From contig JAOPYH010000177.1 of the NCBI GenBank assembly GCA_025964715.1, positions 1 to 50,962 on the forward strand: a stretch of 50,962 bases of DNA, in the 5' to 3' direction. Source of the stretch: Streptosporangiaceae bacterium. Its GTDB lineage: Bacteria > Actinomycetota > Actinomycetes > Streptosporangiales > Streptosporangiaceae. This document shows positions 40,927-49,088 of this stretch, in pieces (within the stretch, counting starts at the first letter, position 1; every line of letters begins with the position of its first letter). Both the position numbers and the translations under genes were made by a program. Under the pieces are notes generated by a model that searched no databases, was not told where the DNA came from, and saw only the letters and a list, made by a program, of their open reading frames with translations.

Positions 40927-43236
40927 GTGAGCGGAAGTCATCGCGAGGAGTACCCGGGCGACCAGCCCGGCGACGGTGGCTTCGACGGCGCCGCACCACC
41001 GGACGGCTACGGCTCGGACGGGCCCGACTCCCAGGATTGGTTCCGGCCGCGTCAGGCGAACGCAGAGCCGCCCTACGGGGCCGGCGGCTTCACGGGAGCC
41101 TCCGACCCTGGTGGCTACAGCGCGGGCGGGTACGGCCAGGGCGGTTTCACCGGCGCCTCCGACCCAGGGGGCTTCACCGGCCCGGCTGAGCCGCGCGGGT
41201 ACGGTCTGGGATCCCGCGGCCGCACGCCCGCGGAGGAAACCTCCGGCCCGCCGGGCGCGGCCCGAAGCGGCTCGACCGGCGGCCACCGCGCCGGCCCCGT
41301 CGGCGGTTCGGGCGCCGGCTCCGGCAGCGACGGTTTCGACGACTACGGCGGCTACGGCGGGTACGGCACAGTTCCCCGGGACGCCGACGCAGCGGCCGGC
41401 TCTGGTGCTCCCGGCGACCAGGGCGGCTCCGGCCACGGCGGCTCCGGTCGCGGTGGACGCGGCGCGCACGGCGGGGGCCGAGGCGGCCAGGGCAGCGGCC
41501 CGCAGCGCCGCCGCAGCCTTAGCGCTCTCATCGGCCCGATGGCCGGAGCGATCGGGCTGGCCCTGCTGCTCGGTGTCGGTGTCTACGCGTTCGCCCAGCG
41601 GGGCGGCTGCAGCGGCGACGCCATCACGCTGAACGTCTCGGCCGCGCCGGACATCGCTCCCGCGGTCAACGCGACGGCCACCCGCTTCAACCGCGGGCAT
41701 CGCAAGGTCAACGGCCACTGCGTGCGGGCGGCCGTGACCAGCGCCGACCCCGCCGCGGTCGCAACGCTGCTGTCCGGGCAAGGCGTCTCGGGCACCGCCA
41801 CCCAGCCGCCGGACGTCTGGATCCCCGACTCCTCGCTCTGGACCTCGCTCGTGCGCGCCTCGGCCAAGGGGGCCGGAGCCGTACAGGTCACCAGGACCAG
41901 CGTGGCCCAGAGCCCGCTCGTCCTCGGGATGCCGCCGACGCTGGTGAGCAGGCTGCGCAGGCAGGGCGTGAACGCGAACCCGTCGTGGGACAACGTGCTG
42001 AAGGCGGCGGGCGGCGCGGGGATCACGGTGAGCAAGAATCAGCTGATCCCGCCCAACCTCATCAAGCTCAAGGTCCTCGACCCCAGCCACACCGCCGGCG
42101 GGATGGCCTCACTCATGCTCACCCACATGCTGCTGGCCAACGACCCCAACGCGCAGAACGTCTTCACCGGGATCGTACGGAGCCTGCGGGAGAACATCGC
42201 CCCGGACGTCTCGACGCAGTTCGCCTCGTTCGGCAAGGTCAGCGGGGGTCGCTACCCCGTCGTGCTGGCCCCGGAGCAGGCGGTGTGGAAGCACAACCAG
42301 GGACACACCGGGGCGCGGGCCGTCGCGATCTATCCGGTCGAGGGCACGGCGACCCTCGACTACCCGTACACGGTGACGAACGGCCAAGGCGACAAGGCCC
42401 AGGCGGCCAAGCTCCTGGAGCAGGCCCTCGGCACGGCGGACGCGCAGAAGGAGGTGCGGGCTCGCGGTTTCCGCGCCGCCGACGGCACGGCCCCTGCCTC
42501 CTTCGGACCCGAGACCGGCCTCAACCCGAAGGCGCCGCGGGCACTCCCCGTGCCACAGCCCCTGGAGGTGCGCGCGGTCATGCAGGCGTGGGCCAAGCTC
42601 TCGCTCAGCGTGCGCATGCTGGCCCTCCTCGACGTGTCCGGGTCGATGGCCGACGTCGTGCCGGGCACCAAGGTCACCCGCATGCAGGCGACCACACAGG
42701 TCGCGCAGGGCGGACTCTCCCTGCTGCCCAACGACACCGAGCTCGGGCTGTGGACCTTCTCCACTCAGCTGGCCGGCGACCGGCCGTGGCGCCAGGACGT
42801 GTCGCTCGGGCCGCTCGGCCAGCGCATCGGCCCGGCCACCCGCCGGCAGCTGGTCCTCGCCGCGCTGGCCGGGCTCCGGCCGAAGCCGAACGGCAACACC
42901 GGCCTGTACGACTCCATCCTCGCGGCCTTCCGCACGATGAAGAACTCCTACAAGCCCGAGATGATCAACTCGCTGCTGTTGCTGACCGACGGGAGGAACG
43001 ACAACCCGCAGGGCATCACCCTCCAGCAACTGCTCACGACCCTGAAGAAGGAGTTCGATCCCAACCGGCCGGTCCAGGTCATCATGATCGGCTTCGGCGC
43101 GGGCGTCGACCGGGGCGAACTCGACCAGATCGCCAAGGCGACGCGGGGCAGTGTCCACATCGCGCACACGCCCACTGAGATTCAGAAGATCTTTTTGTCC
43201 GCGTTGTCACGGCGGGTGTGCGCCCCGAACTGCTGA
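40927..43236 (+). CDS. Membrane-anchored substrate-binding and von Willebrand A domain protein
   Basis: 769 residues. The first ~195 are Gly/Ser/Asp-rich and cytosolic, a membrane helix follows near 205-225, then an extracellular type-2 solute-binding-like domain (about 230-550: LNVSAAPDIAPAVNATATRFN, WIPDSSLWTSL, APEQAVWKHN) and a VWA domain with a full MIDAS: D569-V-S-G-S573 and D688 (LLTDGRND). The pairing is a known actinobacterial architecture of unclear role. No transporter genes are near, so solute uptake is unlikely; sensing or adhesion fits better. It precedes the tethered sigma factor gene on the same strand across a terminator. Confidence 0.87.
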   Translation: MSGSHREEYPGDQPGDGGFDGAAPPDGYGSDGPDSQDWFRPRQANAEPPYGAGGFTGASDPGGYSAGGYGQGGFTGASDPGGFTGPAEPRGYGLGSRGRTPAEETSGPPGAARSGSTGGHRAGPVGGSGAGSGSDGFDDYGGYGGYGTVPRDADAAAGSGAPGDQGGSGHGGSGRGGRGAHGGGRGGQGSGPQRRRSLSALIGPMAGAIGLALLLGVGVYAFAQRGGCSGDAITLNVSAAPDIAPAVNATATRFNRGHRKVNGHCVRAAVTSADPAAVATLLSGQGVSGTATQPPDVWIPDSSLWTSLVRASAKGAGAVQVTRTSVAQSPLVLGMPPTLVSRLRRQGVNANPSWDNVLKAAGGAGITVSKNQLIPPNLIKLKVLDPSHTAGGMASLMLTHMLLANDPNAQNVFTGIVRSLRENIAPDVSTQFASFGKVSGGRYPVVLAPEQAVWKHNQGHTGARAVAIYPVEGTATLDYPYTVTNGQGDKAQAAKLLEQALGTADAQKEVRARGFRAADGTAPASFGPETGLNPKAPRALPVPQPLEVRAVMQAWAKLSLSVRMLALLDVSGSMADVVPGTKVTRMQATTQVAQGGLSLLPNDTELGLWTFSTQLAGDRPWRQDVSLGPLGQRIGPATRRQLVLAALAGLRPKPNGNTGLYDSILAAFRTMKNSYKPEMINSLLLLTDGRNDNPQGITLQQLLTTLKKEFDPNRPVQVIMIGFGAGVDRGELDQIAKATRGSVHIAHTPTEIQKIFLSALSRRVCAPNC
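41083..41172 (+). repeat. Two 11-codon repeats within the Gly-rich N-terminus
   Basis: GGFTGASDPGG is encoded twice (41083-41115 and 41140-41172), with silent changes between the copies. A simple internal duplication in a disordered, Gly-rich region. Confidence 0.85.
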
Positions 43237-43348
43237 TTCGCCGGCCGCCGGCCGCACGGTGAGACAGCCGGCCGCGCCGGCCGCAGAGGTTTTCGGGATT
43301 ATCGCGGAAATCCTGTGAACCGGAGCGCCGGCAGAGCCGTCCTTCTTC

Positions 43349-43385
43349 ATGGAGGCCCGACGGGAGCGGGGCGTCGGGCCTCCAT
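43349..43385 (+). terminator. Terminator after the substrate-binding/VWA gene
   Basis: ATGGAGGCCCGACG (43349-43362) pairs perfectly with CGTCGGGCCTCCAT (43372-43385), loop 9 nt, followed by TTTCAG. It separates the VWA gene from the sigma gene. Confidence 0.85.
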
Positions 43386-43434
43386 TTCAGATCTTTCGGG
43401 ACCCACCTGATGTCTGAGCTCGTGGGAGGATCTC

Positions 43435-44955
43435 GTGCCCGACTGGCCGAGCATCAGCCGCGTCGACGACCGTCGGATGGCACAGTCACTGCGTGACGGT
43501 GACCCGGACGCCTTAGCGCAGATCGTGGACGGCTACGCCGGCCGGCTCTTCGACTACTGCCACGCGCTCCTTCGCGACCACGACTCCGCCGTCTACGCGC
43601 TCCATGACGGCTTCATCGCGGCCCAGGCGCACATCGGCCGGCTCCGCGAGCCCGAGCGCTTCCGAAGCTGGCTCTACGCCCTCGTGCGGAACGAATGCCT
43701 GCGCCGGCTGAACGATCCCGAGCGCCCGGTGGAGCGGCGCGAGGCCCCCGAGGCCGAGCACGCCTTCATGGCCGCCGAGGAGCGGGCCCGCCGGCAGGAG
43801 ACCCGCGAGCTGGTCCACAGCGCCCTGTCCGGCCTGACCGGCAGGCAGCGCGAGGCCGTCGACCTGGTGCACCGGCACCAGCTCGACACCCGGGAGCTCG
43901 CCGGTATCGTCGGCGTCTCGGGTGAGCAGGCGGCCGAGCTCGCCGACCAGGCGCAGACCCGCCTTGACGACGCCCTCACCGCTGCCGTGATCGCGCGTAG
44001 CGGCCGTGACGACTGTCCCAGCGCGGCCTCCCTCGTCGAGCCCTGGGAGTGGCCGCTGACCCCGGTGGCCTGCCGCAAGCTGATCCGGCACATCGGAACG
44101 TGCCCGACCTGCGGTGAGCGGCGGAGCACGAAGGTCTCCACCGACCGGCTGCTCCACGTCCTGCCCGTGGCCCTCATGCCCGCCGGGTTCGGTGAGCGGG
44201 TGCTCACCACCGCGACCGCGCCGGGCCTCGCCGGCGAGCGGACCGAGATCGCGGACTGGGCCGGGCCGTTCGACGTGTGGGGCTGGCCGGAGAGCATCGA
44301 CGCCGGGCCGGACCGCGTCTCCCCGACCCGGCCGGGACCGCCGCGTCTGTGGCCTGCCGTCGCTGCGGGGGCCTGCGTGGTCCTCATGGTCGGCGCGGGA
44401 TTCATGTGGCTGCCCTCCTCCACCCACAGCCCGCAGCCGGGTGCGGCGGCACCCGCCGTCAGCGAGCCGGCCACGACACCTAGCGAGCCGGTCAGCGCGT
44501 CACCGGAACCCACGCCGAGCGTCTCCATCACCCGGCCGAGAACCCCTCCCCCGACGACCCGGCCGCCGCGCCCGCACACCAGGCGGCCTTCGGCGAAGCC
44601 GACGACGCGGAGGCCCACCACCAGGCCGCCGAGGCCCGGCACGCTCACGGTGACCGGCTGCGGCCTCATCACCGCACTGGAGTGTCCGCTGACCCTCACC
44701 GCCGTGGGCGGCACGGTGTCGTGGCGGGTCACCGGGACGACGGGGGTCACCGCGTCCGGCGCCGGGACCCTACGGCCCGGCGGGACCACCGACGTCATGG
44801 TGACCAGGCCGGGCTGCTCCCCGGGGGACGCTTCCGGGTCGGGCACCGTGACCTTTTCTCCCAACGGGTCCGGCGCGGTGTCGTGGACCTGCGAGGGCGC
44901 CGGACCGGTCACCACGGCGAACGGCTATCGAGGATCCGATGCGCGCGGCCGATGA
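43435..44955 (+). CDS. ECF sigma factor fused to zinc finger, membrane helix and extracellular domain
   Basis: 506 residues. Sigma region 2 (about 12-93: RLFDYCHALLRDHDSAVYALHDGF ... FRSWLYALVRNECLRRL) and region 4 (about 128-180: LTGRQREAVDLVHRHQLDTRELAGIVGVS) are followed by an anti-sigma-like zinc motif H219-x3-C223-x2-C226, with Cys194 25 residues earlier as a fourth ligand. One membrane helix lies near 305-326, then a Pro/Thr/Arg-rich stalk and a ~90-residue beta domain with four Cys (TVTGCGLITALECPLTLTA...). So sigma and anti-sigma parts are one membrane-bound chain, as in the ECF groups with C-terminal extensions. GTG start, GGGAGG upstream. Its end overlaps the convergent APH gene by 47 bp. 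Confidence 0.87.
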   Translation: MPDWPSISRVDDRRMAQSLRDGDPDALAQIVDGYAGRLFDYCHALLRDHDSAVYALHDGFIAAQAHIGRLREPERFRSWLYALVRNECLRRLNDPERPVERREAPEAEHAFMAAEERARRQETRELVHSALSGLTGRQREAVDLVHRHQLDTRELAGIVGVSGEQAAELADQAQTRLDDALTAAVIARSGRDDCPSAASLVEPWEWPLTPVACRKLIRHIGTCPTCGERRSTKVSTDRLLHVLPVALMPAGFGERVLTTATAPGLAGERTEIADWAGPFDVWGWPESIDAGPDRVSPTRPGPPRLWPAVAAGACVVLMVGAGFMWLPSSTHSPQPGAAAPAVSEPATTPSEPVSASPEPTPSVSITRPRTPPPTTRPPRPHTRRPSAKPTTRRPTTRPPRPGTLTVTGCGLITALECPLTLTAVGGTVSWRVTGTTGVTASGAGTLRPGGTTDVMVTRPGCSPGDASGSGTVTFSPNGSGAVSWTCEGAGPVTTANGYRGSDARGR

Positions 44956-46027
44956 GGAGCGGCACGGACTCGCCGATGGTCTCGAAGCCCTCCCCCACTG
45001 TCGCCTTCTGCAGGAAGCGGGCGTGGATCCCCTCAAGGATCACCGCGAGCTTGTAGCAGGCGAACGCCACGTAGAAGTCGAGGTCCGTCAGATCGAAGCC
45101 GGTCAGGCCGGCATAGCGCTCGGTGAACTCGCGCCGGCTCAGGAACCCGGGCGCGGAGGTCACTGTCGACCCGACCGGGATCCGCAGCCGCTCCTCATCG
45201 CCCGGATCGGCCCAGTAGACCAGGGTCAGCCCGAGGTCGGCGAGCGGGTCGCCGAGCGTCGACATCTCCCAGTCCACCACCGCGGCGATGTCCGGCTCGG
45301 GAGTCAGCCGGGCCAGTGCGTTGTCCAGCCGGAAGTCGCCGTGCACGAGCCCCGCCCGGCCGCCGCCGCCGGGGATCCGGGCACCGAGCCTCTCCACCAG
45401 CCTGTCGTAGCCCGCGGACTCGCGGGTCTTGGACCGCTCCCACTGCCGACCCCAGCGGACCAGCTGCCGGGTCATGTAGCCGGACGGACGGCCGAAGTCC
45501 GACAGCCCCGCCTCGTCCACGTCCAGCAGGTGGATGCGGGCCAGGACCTCGGCGAGGCGCTCGGTCAGCGCCGCGGCCTGTCCTGGCGACACTCCGGCAG
45601 CGTCCTCGACCGTGCGGAACACCCGGCCCTCGACGTACTCCATGACATAGAAGGGCGCGCCGATCACGTCCTCGTCGGCGCAGAAGGCCAGCGGCCGCGG
45701 CACGGGGACGGAGCCACTCGCCGACAGCGCCGAGAGCACGCGGTGCTCCCGCCCCATGTCGTGCGCGGTCGGGAGGACATGCCCGAGCGGCGGCCGGCGC
45801 AGCACGACGTGCTGCCCGTCCCCGTGACCCGGGCCCGGGCCCCCATCGCGCCCACCGGCCGCGGGTGCCGACAGGCCGACGCGGTAGGTGAGGTTGGAGC
45901 GGCCGCCCGCGATCAGCTCTACGCCGGTGATCTGACCGGCCTCGGGCATGGCTCTCCGGAGCCAGGCCGCCAGGCGAGGGACATCGACGCCGGGCACGCC
46001 GGCCGGAAGATCAGCATCAACCGTCAT
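44909..46027 (-). CDS. Phosphotransferase family protein (APH/ACAD10-like kinase)
   Basis: 372 residues, APH fold. GGRSNLTYRV is the nucleotide loop, VVLRRPP holds the ATP-binding Lys-like region, LVHGDFRLDN is the catalytic HGD-x4-N (Brenner motif) and VVDWEMSTLGDPLADL the metal-binding DxE region. The pattern is closest to the ACAD10-like or fatty-acid-linked group rather than to antibiotic kinases, so a role in lipid or hydroxyacyl-CoA catabolism is more likely than resistance. About 20 residues around GGRDGGPGPGHGD form an inserted low-complexity loop. Ends inside the convergent sigma gene. Confidence 0.88.
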   Translation of the reverse strand: MTVDADLPAGVPGVDVPRLAAWLRRAMPEAGQITGVELIAGGRSNLTYRVGLSAPAAGGRDGGPGPGHGDGQHVVLRRPPLGHVLPTAHDMGREHRVLSALSASGSVPVPRPLAFCADEDVIGAPFYVMEYVEGRVFRTVEDAAGVSPGQAAALTERLAEVLARIHLLDVDEAGLSDFGRPSGYMTRQLVRWGRQWERSKTRESAGYDRLVERLGARIPGGGGRAGLVHGDFRLDNALARLTPEPDIAAVVDWEMSTLGDPLADLGLTLVYWADPGDEERLRIPVGSTVTSAPGFLSRREFTERYAGLTGFDLTDLDFYVAFACYKLAVILEGIHARFLQKATVGEGFETIGESVPLLIGRAHRILDSRSPW

Positions 46028-46423
46028 GACGACCTATTAGAACCTGAATCGGCAGCCGGAACGACCCCAATCTCCACATCCCGGAGAGCGGCGGACCGGG
46101 TAGTCCCCGGCCGGTTCCGGCCGACCGCACGCGACAGGGCCCGGCCGCGGAGACCCCGCCGCTGACCTGCGCGTATGCAAGATGTGGCCGACCTGGCGTG
46201 CCACATCGCAGACATGGCTAGAAGTCGGCCCCCCGTGGAATCCTGGTCCGGACAGGGTACGCGACGGCGGTCGATCAGCATCAGAGTGGTATCTAAACCG
46301 ACGGCATGGTCGATAAGTGTCGAAACCCGCCGGTAGTGCCGTCTGGACTTGTCGGTCCGGCTGGACTACGACGGAGAGCGAGACCAATTCGGGACATGAC
46401 CTCGCCCGATTGGAGGATGCACC
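46028..46423. other. 396-bp intergenic region
   Basis: Divergent control region of the APH-type and amidase-like genes. No protein-like frame on either strand. Near the right end CCAATTCGGG (46384-46393) and CCCGATTGG (46405-46413) form an imperfect inverted repeat just before the ribosome site GGAGG of the amidase-like gene. Otherwise I see nothing. Confidence 0.6.
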
Positions 46424-47104
46424 GTGGCCGAAGCGTGGCTGCCGCCAGCACGACGGATAGAGACCCGGGAAGATGGGGGCCCGATGCAGGGCGGCGCCCC
46501 CCGCGCCGTATGGCTCACCAGTGGCACCGATCCAAGGGAAGTCTCCGCACTTTCGGTTGCGCAGAGCCTCGCGCGGGAGAACCGGCCCCCGCACCTGGTG
46601 TGGAACCCGTGCACCGGTGACGTGGTGCAGCTGGTCCCGATGACACGGGCCGCGGGACTACTCACCGGGCATGTCGGCCGTGAGGGCCGGGTGTGTGCGC
46701 AGATCATGGTGGTCGGACAGCCCCGTGCCCCCTTCACCCACGGTCCCCTGGCCTGCCTGGAGCCGATCATGTCCTGGCTCGACCGCTGGGGGGTCCCACG
46801 CCGCTGGCCGGCCGGCCCCCCGTTGCCGTCGCCGCAGGCCTACCACTCCCCGCGCAACCGCAGGCCGTGGGCGCGCGGCGGGCACTTCGGCTTGTCCCAG
46901 GTGCCGGGCGCCGAGGCCGCCGACCCCGGCGGCATCGACATCCGGAGGATCACGGGCCCGGAGACCCCGGTCGCCGAGATCCCGCGCCCGCGGCCGGCAC
47001 CCATCGAGGAAATGGGGGTGACAGCCCTGCCGGCCCGGCGGCTCACCCGCCCACCCGCACCGGTGGCCGCCCCAGCTCCCGAACCAGCGCGCATCCGGAC
47101 CTGA
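46424..47104 (+). CDS. Amidase_2/PGRP-like protein with altered metal ligands
   Basis: 226 residues from GTG (GGAGG 7 nt upstream). The order HLVWNPCTGDVVQLVP, then VCAQIMVVG, then LSWLDRWGVPRRWP, then GGHFGLSQVPGAEAADPGGIDI follows the N-acetylmuramoyl-L-alanine amidase type-2 fold found in actinobacteria. In active relatives the last stretch reads GHFGHSQVP-x-N-x-H-x-DPG; here the second His is Leu and the third is Ala. The first His (PPHLVWNP) remains. It is therefore probably not a working amidase; it may bind glycan or be decaying. The last ~45 residues are Pro/Ala-rich. No signal peptide. Confidence 0.6.
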   Translation: MAEAWLPPARRIETREDGGPMQGGAPRAVWLTSGTDPREVSALSVAQSLARENRPPHLVWNPCTGDVVQLVPMTRAAGLLTGHVGREGRVCAQIMVVGQPRAPFTHGPLACLEPIMSWLDRWGVPRRWPAGPPLPSPQAYHSPRNRRPWARGGHFGLSQVPGAEAADPGGIDIRRITGPETPVAEIPRPRPAPIEEMGVTALPARRLTRPPAPVAAPAPEPARIRT

Positions 47105-47326
47105 GGCCGTGCGGATCGGGAGGCGCCGCGGGCCGTGCTCGGCCTGTCGCTGGAGGAGGCCTCGGTCAAGGTGCGCCAGGGACCGCCGGTCGACGAGGAC
47201 GAGGACTACGCCCTCGACGTGTGGGCCGGGGTGCTCCCGGTCCATCAGGTCTTCGGCGACCCGTCCCCCGATCCGCGGCTGCGCGCGGGCATTCGGACGC
47301 CGGACCACATCGGCCCCCGCGTCTGA
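47105..47326 (+). pseudogene. C-terminal remnant of a PPOX-type flavin oxidoreductase gene
   Basis: In frame after the stop of the amidase-like gene, about 73 codons read LGLSLEEASVKVRQGPPVDE then DEDYALDVWAGVLPVHQVFG and DPRLRAGIRTPDHI. This is the end of a pyridoxamine-5'-phosphate-oxidase-like protein of about 220 residues; the N-terminal two-thirds is missing. A GTG at 47135 could start a short product but lacks a good site. The remnant is well preserved, so the loss is recent or the end is still translated by readthrough; the former is simpler. Confidence 0.65.
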
Positions 47327-47369
47327 TCAGGCGCGCTGTCCTGTTCACCGGGTCGTGACTTCGCCGGCG

Positions 47370-47375
47370 TAGCCT
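47370..47375 (+). promoter_or_regulatory. -10 box of a leaderless promoter for the DUF2510 gene
   Basis: TAGCCT with exactly 7 nt to ATG at 47383 and no ribosome site between. Confidence 0.5.
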
Positions 47376-47382
47376 CACCGCC

Positions 47383-48207
47383 ATGATCGGCCAGACACCG
47401 CCCGGGTGGTATCCCGACCCCTACGGCACATTCGGGCAGCAGCGGTACTGGGACGGCGGCCAGTGGACCCAGGCGACCCAGCCGCCCGGTCAGGCCCGCA
47501 AGAGCCACACCGGGCTGATCTTGGCCCTCGCCGGGGGCGGGGCAGTGGTGGTCGTCCTCATCGCTGTGGTGGTGCTGATCGCCACCGGCGTGCTCGGCGG
47601 AGGCTCCGGTCCGGCCCAGCCGTCCGCGTCGCCGGCGTCGTCCGCGAGTCCTCAGGCGGGCACCGGGACGTCGCCCATGACGGGCATGGTCTTCGACTCC
47701 CGCGCCGGGCTGTCCTTCGCGCAGCTCGCCGGCACGTGGGGCCCCGCCCAGGCCGTGCGCCCCAGCACGGCCCTGGGCAAGCTCGGCTTCACCCGGGGCA
47801 TCAGCGCCACTGTGCAGACCAACTACAACGGCAAGAACGGCAACTACGTCGCCTCCGCCTATATCGGCGAGCTCCCGTCGAAGCTGAAGTCGGGCGACCT
47901 GGAGACCGCGGCGAAGGGCCTGTTCACAGCGGTGTATCCGGGCTCCTATCCCCAGCCCAACACCCGGCAGGACCTGGAGTCCAGGTCCTACAGGGCGGAC
48001 GGCAAGAACGCCTGGCTGTACAAGGTCCAGCTCAGCTTCCCGCAGGCCCAGGCCAACGGCTGGAACTTCACCAAGGAGACAGCGGCGGTCGTCGCGGTGC
48101 CGCGGGAGCCGGGCAAGCCGCCGGCGATCTTCTACGTCTCGATCCCGGACAGCCATCGCCACCAGGGCGATCTCGATCTTCTGCTCGCCTCACTCCGGGC
48201 ACACTAG
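47383..48207 (+). CDS. DUF2510 membrane protein with extracellular domain
   Basis: 274 residues. The N-terminal DUF2510 motif ([24 protein letters not shown]) is a short cytosolic Trp-rich module common in actinobacteria. One membrane helix follows ([27 protein letters not shown]), then a Ser/Ala linker and a ~180-residue outside domain ([24 protein letters not shown] ... [18 protein letters not shown]) with no catalytic motif. Such proteins are thought to take part in envelope or secretion functions, but the role is unknown. 38 bp before orn, which has its own -10. Confidence 0.82.
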   Translation: MIGQTPPGWYPDPYGTFGQQRYWDGGQWTQATQPPGQARKSHTGLILALAGGGAVVVVLIAVVVLIATGVLGGGSGPAQPSASPASSASPQAGTGTSPMTGMVFDSRAGLSFAQLAGTWGPAQAVRPSTALGKLGFTRGISATVQTNYNGKNGNYVASAYIGELPSKLKSGDLETAAKGLFTAVYPGSYPQPNTRQDLESRSYRADGKNAWLYKVQLSFPQAQANGWNFTKETAAVVAVPREPGKPPAIFYVSIPDSHRHQGDLDLLLASLRAH

Positions 48208-48232
48208 GCGTCGCCGAGTCATTTTCTGGCCT

Positions 48233-48238
48233 TAGGGT
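48233..48238 (+). promoter_or_regulatory. -10 box of a leaderless promoter for orn
   Basis: TAGGGT with exactly 7 nt to ATG at 48246. AAAGGG lies between and could also serve as a close ribosome site. Confidence 0.45.
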
Positions 48239-48245
48239 AAAGGGC

Positions 48246-48851
48246 ATGAACGACCTGCTGGTCTGGATTGACTGTGAGATGACAGGACTCGACCTGCGCA
48301 AGGACGCGCTGATCGAGATTGCCGCGTTGGTCACGGATGGTGAGCTCAACATCCTGGACGAGGGCGTGGATATCGTGATCAAGCCGCCCGAGGAGGCGGT
48401 GACCCACATGTCCAAGGTGGTCCGGGACATGCACACCAAGTCCGGGCTCCTCAGGGCCCTGCCCGGCGGGATCGGTGTGGCCGAGGCCGAAGAGGTCGTG
48501 CTCAACTACATCCGCAGCCACATACCGGACCCCAAGAAGGCTCCGCTGTGCGGCAACTCCATCTCGACCGACAGATCTTTCCTGGCCCGGGACATGGTCG
48601 CCTTGGACAACCACCTGCACTACCGCATGGTGGACGTGTCGAGCATCAAAGAGCTCGCCCGGCGCTGGTATCCGCGCGTCTACTTCGCGAGCCCGGAGAA
48701 GAAGGGCGGCCACCGAGCCCTCGCCGACATCACCGAGAGCATCCGCGAGCTGCGTTACTACCGCGCCGCCCTGTTCGTGGGCGAGCCGGGCCCGAGCTCC
48801 GAGACCGCCCGGGCGATCGCCGCTGAGGTCGTGGCCACTCACGACCGCTAG
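48246..48851 (+). CDS. orn: Oligoribonuclease
   Basis: 201 residues, DEDDh 3'-5' exonuclease. [13 protein letters not shown] gives the first Asp/Glu pair, [17 protein letters not shown] the second Asp, and [10 protein letters not shown] the His and last Asp. It degrades short RNA oligomers to mononucleotides and also pGpG from c-di-GMP turnover; this is family knowledge. The C-terminal ~20 residues are an Ala-rich extension usual in actinobacteria. ATG is fixed by the conserved N-terminus. tRNA-His follows after 102 bp. Confidence 0.95.
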   Translation: MNDLLVWIDCEMTGLDLRKDALIEIAALVTDGELNILDEGVDIVIKPPEEAVTHMSKVVRDMHTKSGLLRALPGGIGVAEAEEVVLNYIRSHIPDPKKAPLCGNSISTDRSFLARDMVALDNHLHYRMVDVSSIKELARRWYPRVYFASPEKKGGHRALADITESIRELRYYRAALFVGEPGPSSETARAIAAEVVATHDR

Positions 48852-48919
48852 GCCCCGCGGATCACGACCGCAGGTCACAACAGCGGATCAGCGCGGGCGA
48901 AGATGCGCCGCAGAACCGC

Positions 48920-48925
48920 TACACT
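48920..48925 (+). promoter_or_regulatory. -10 box for tRNA-His
   Basis: TACACT, 28 nt before the mature 5' end; no good -35 hexamer upstream. Confidence 0.35.
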
Positions 48926-48953
48926 TTCCTAGGCCGGGTGGTTGTCCGGCGAT

Positions 48954-49030
48954 GGTGGGTGTAGCTCAGTTGGCAGAGCACCAGGTTGTGGTCCTGGGTG
49001 TCGGGGGTTCAAGTCCCCTCACTCACCCCA
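48954..49030 (+). tRNA. tRNA-His (anticodon GTG)
   Basis: Acceptor GTGGGTG pairs with CACTCAC (one G-T), and an extra G at -1 faces C73, the histidine identity element. D-arm AGCTCAGTTGGCAGAGC, anticodon stem CCAGG/CCTGG around TTGTGGT (GTG = His), T-loop TTCAAGT. CCA is encoded (49028-49030). Confidence 0.97.
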
Positions 49031-49035
49031 TAAGA

Positions 49036-49074
49036 CGTGAGGCGTGCGACTCCTTCGAGTCCGCACGCCTCACG
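49036..49074. terminator. Bidirectional terminator between tRNA-His and rskA
   Basis: CGTGAGGCGTGCG (49036-49048) pairs perfectly with CGCACGCCTCACG (49062-49074), continued inside by ACTC/GAGT with one bulged C and a CTTC loop. It serves the tRNA on + and rskA on -. Confidence 0.85.
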
Positions 49075-49088
49075 CGTTTCCAGTGCCC

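Noticed and set aside
41083-41172. Repeat array or mobile element in the Gly-rich region
   Set aside because: Only two in-frame copies of an 11-codon unit inside one gene; simple internal duplication.
44909-46027. Aminoglycoside resistance kinase
   Set aside because: The fold is APH, but the pattern fits the ACAD10-like catabolic group and there is no resistance context.
46037-46594. Open frame on the - strand across the intergenic region
   Set aside because: No motif, odd composition, and it would overlap the amidase-like gene in antisense.
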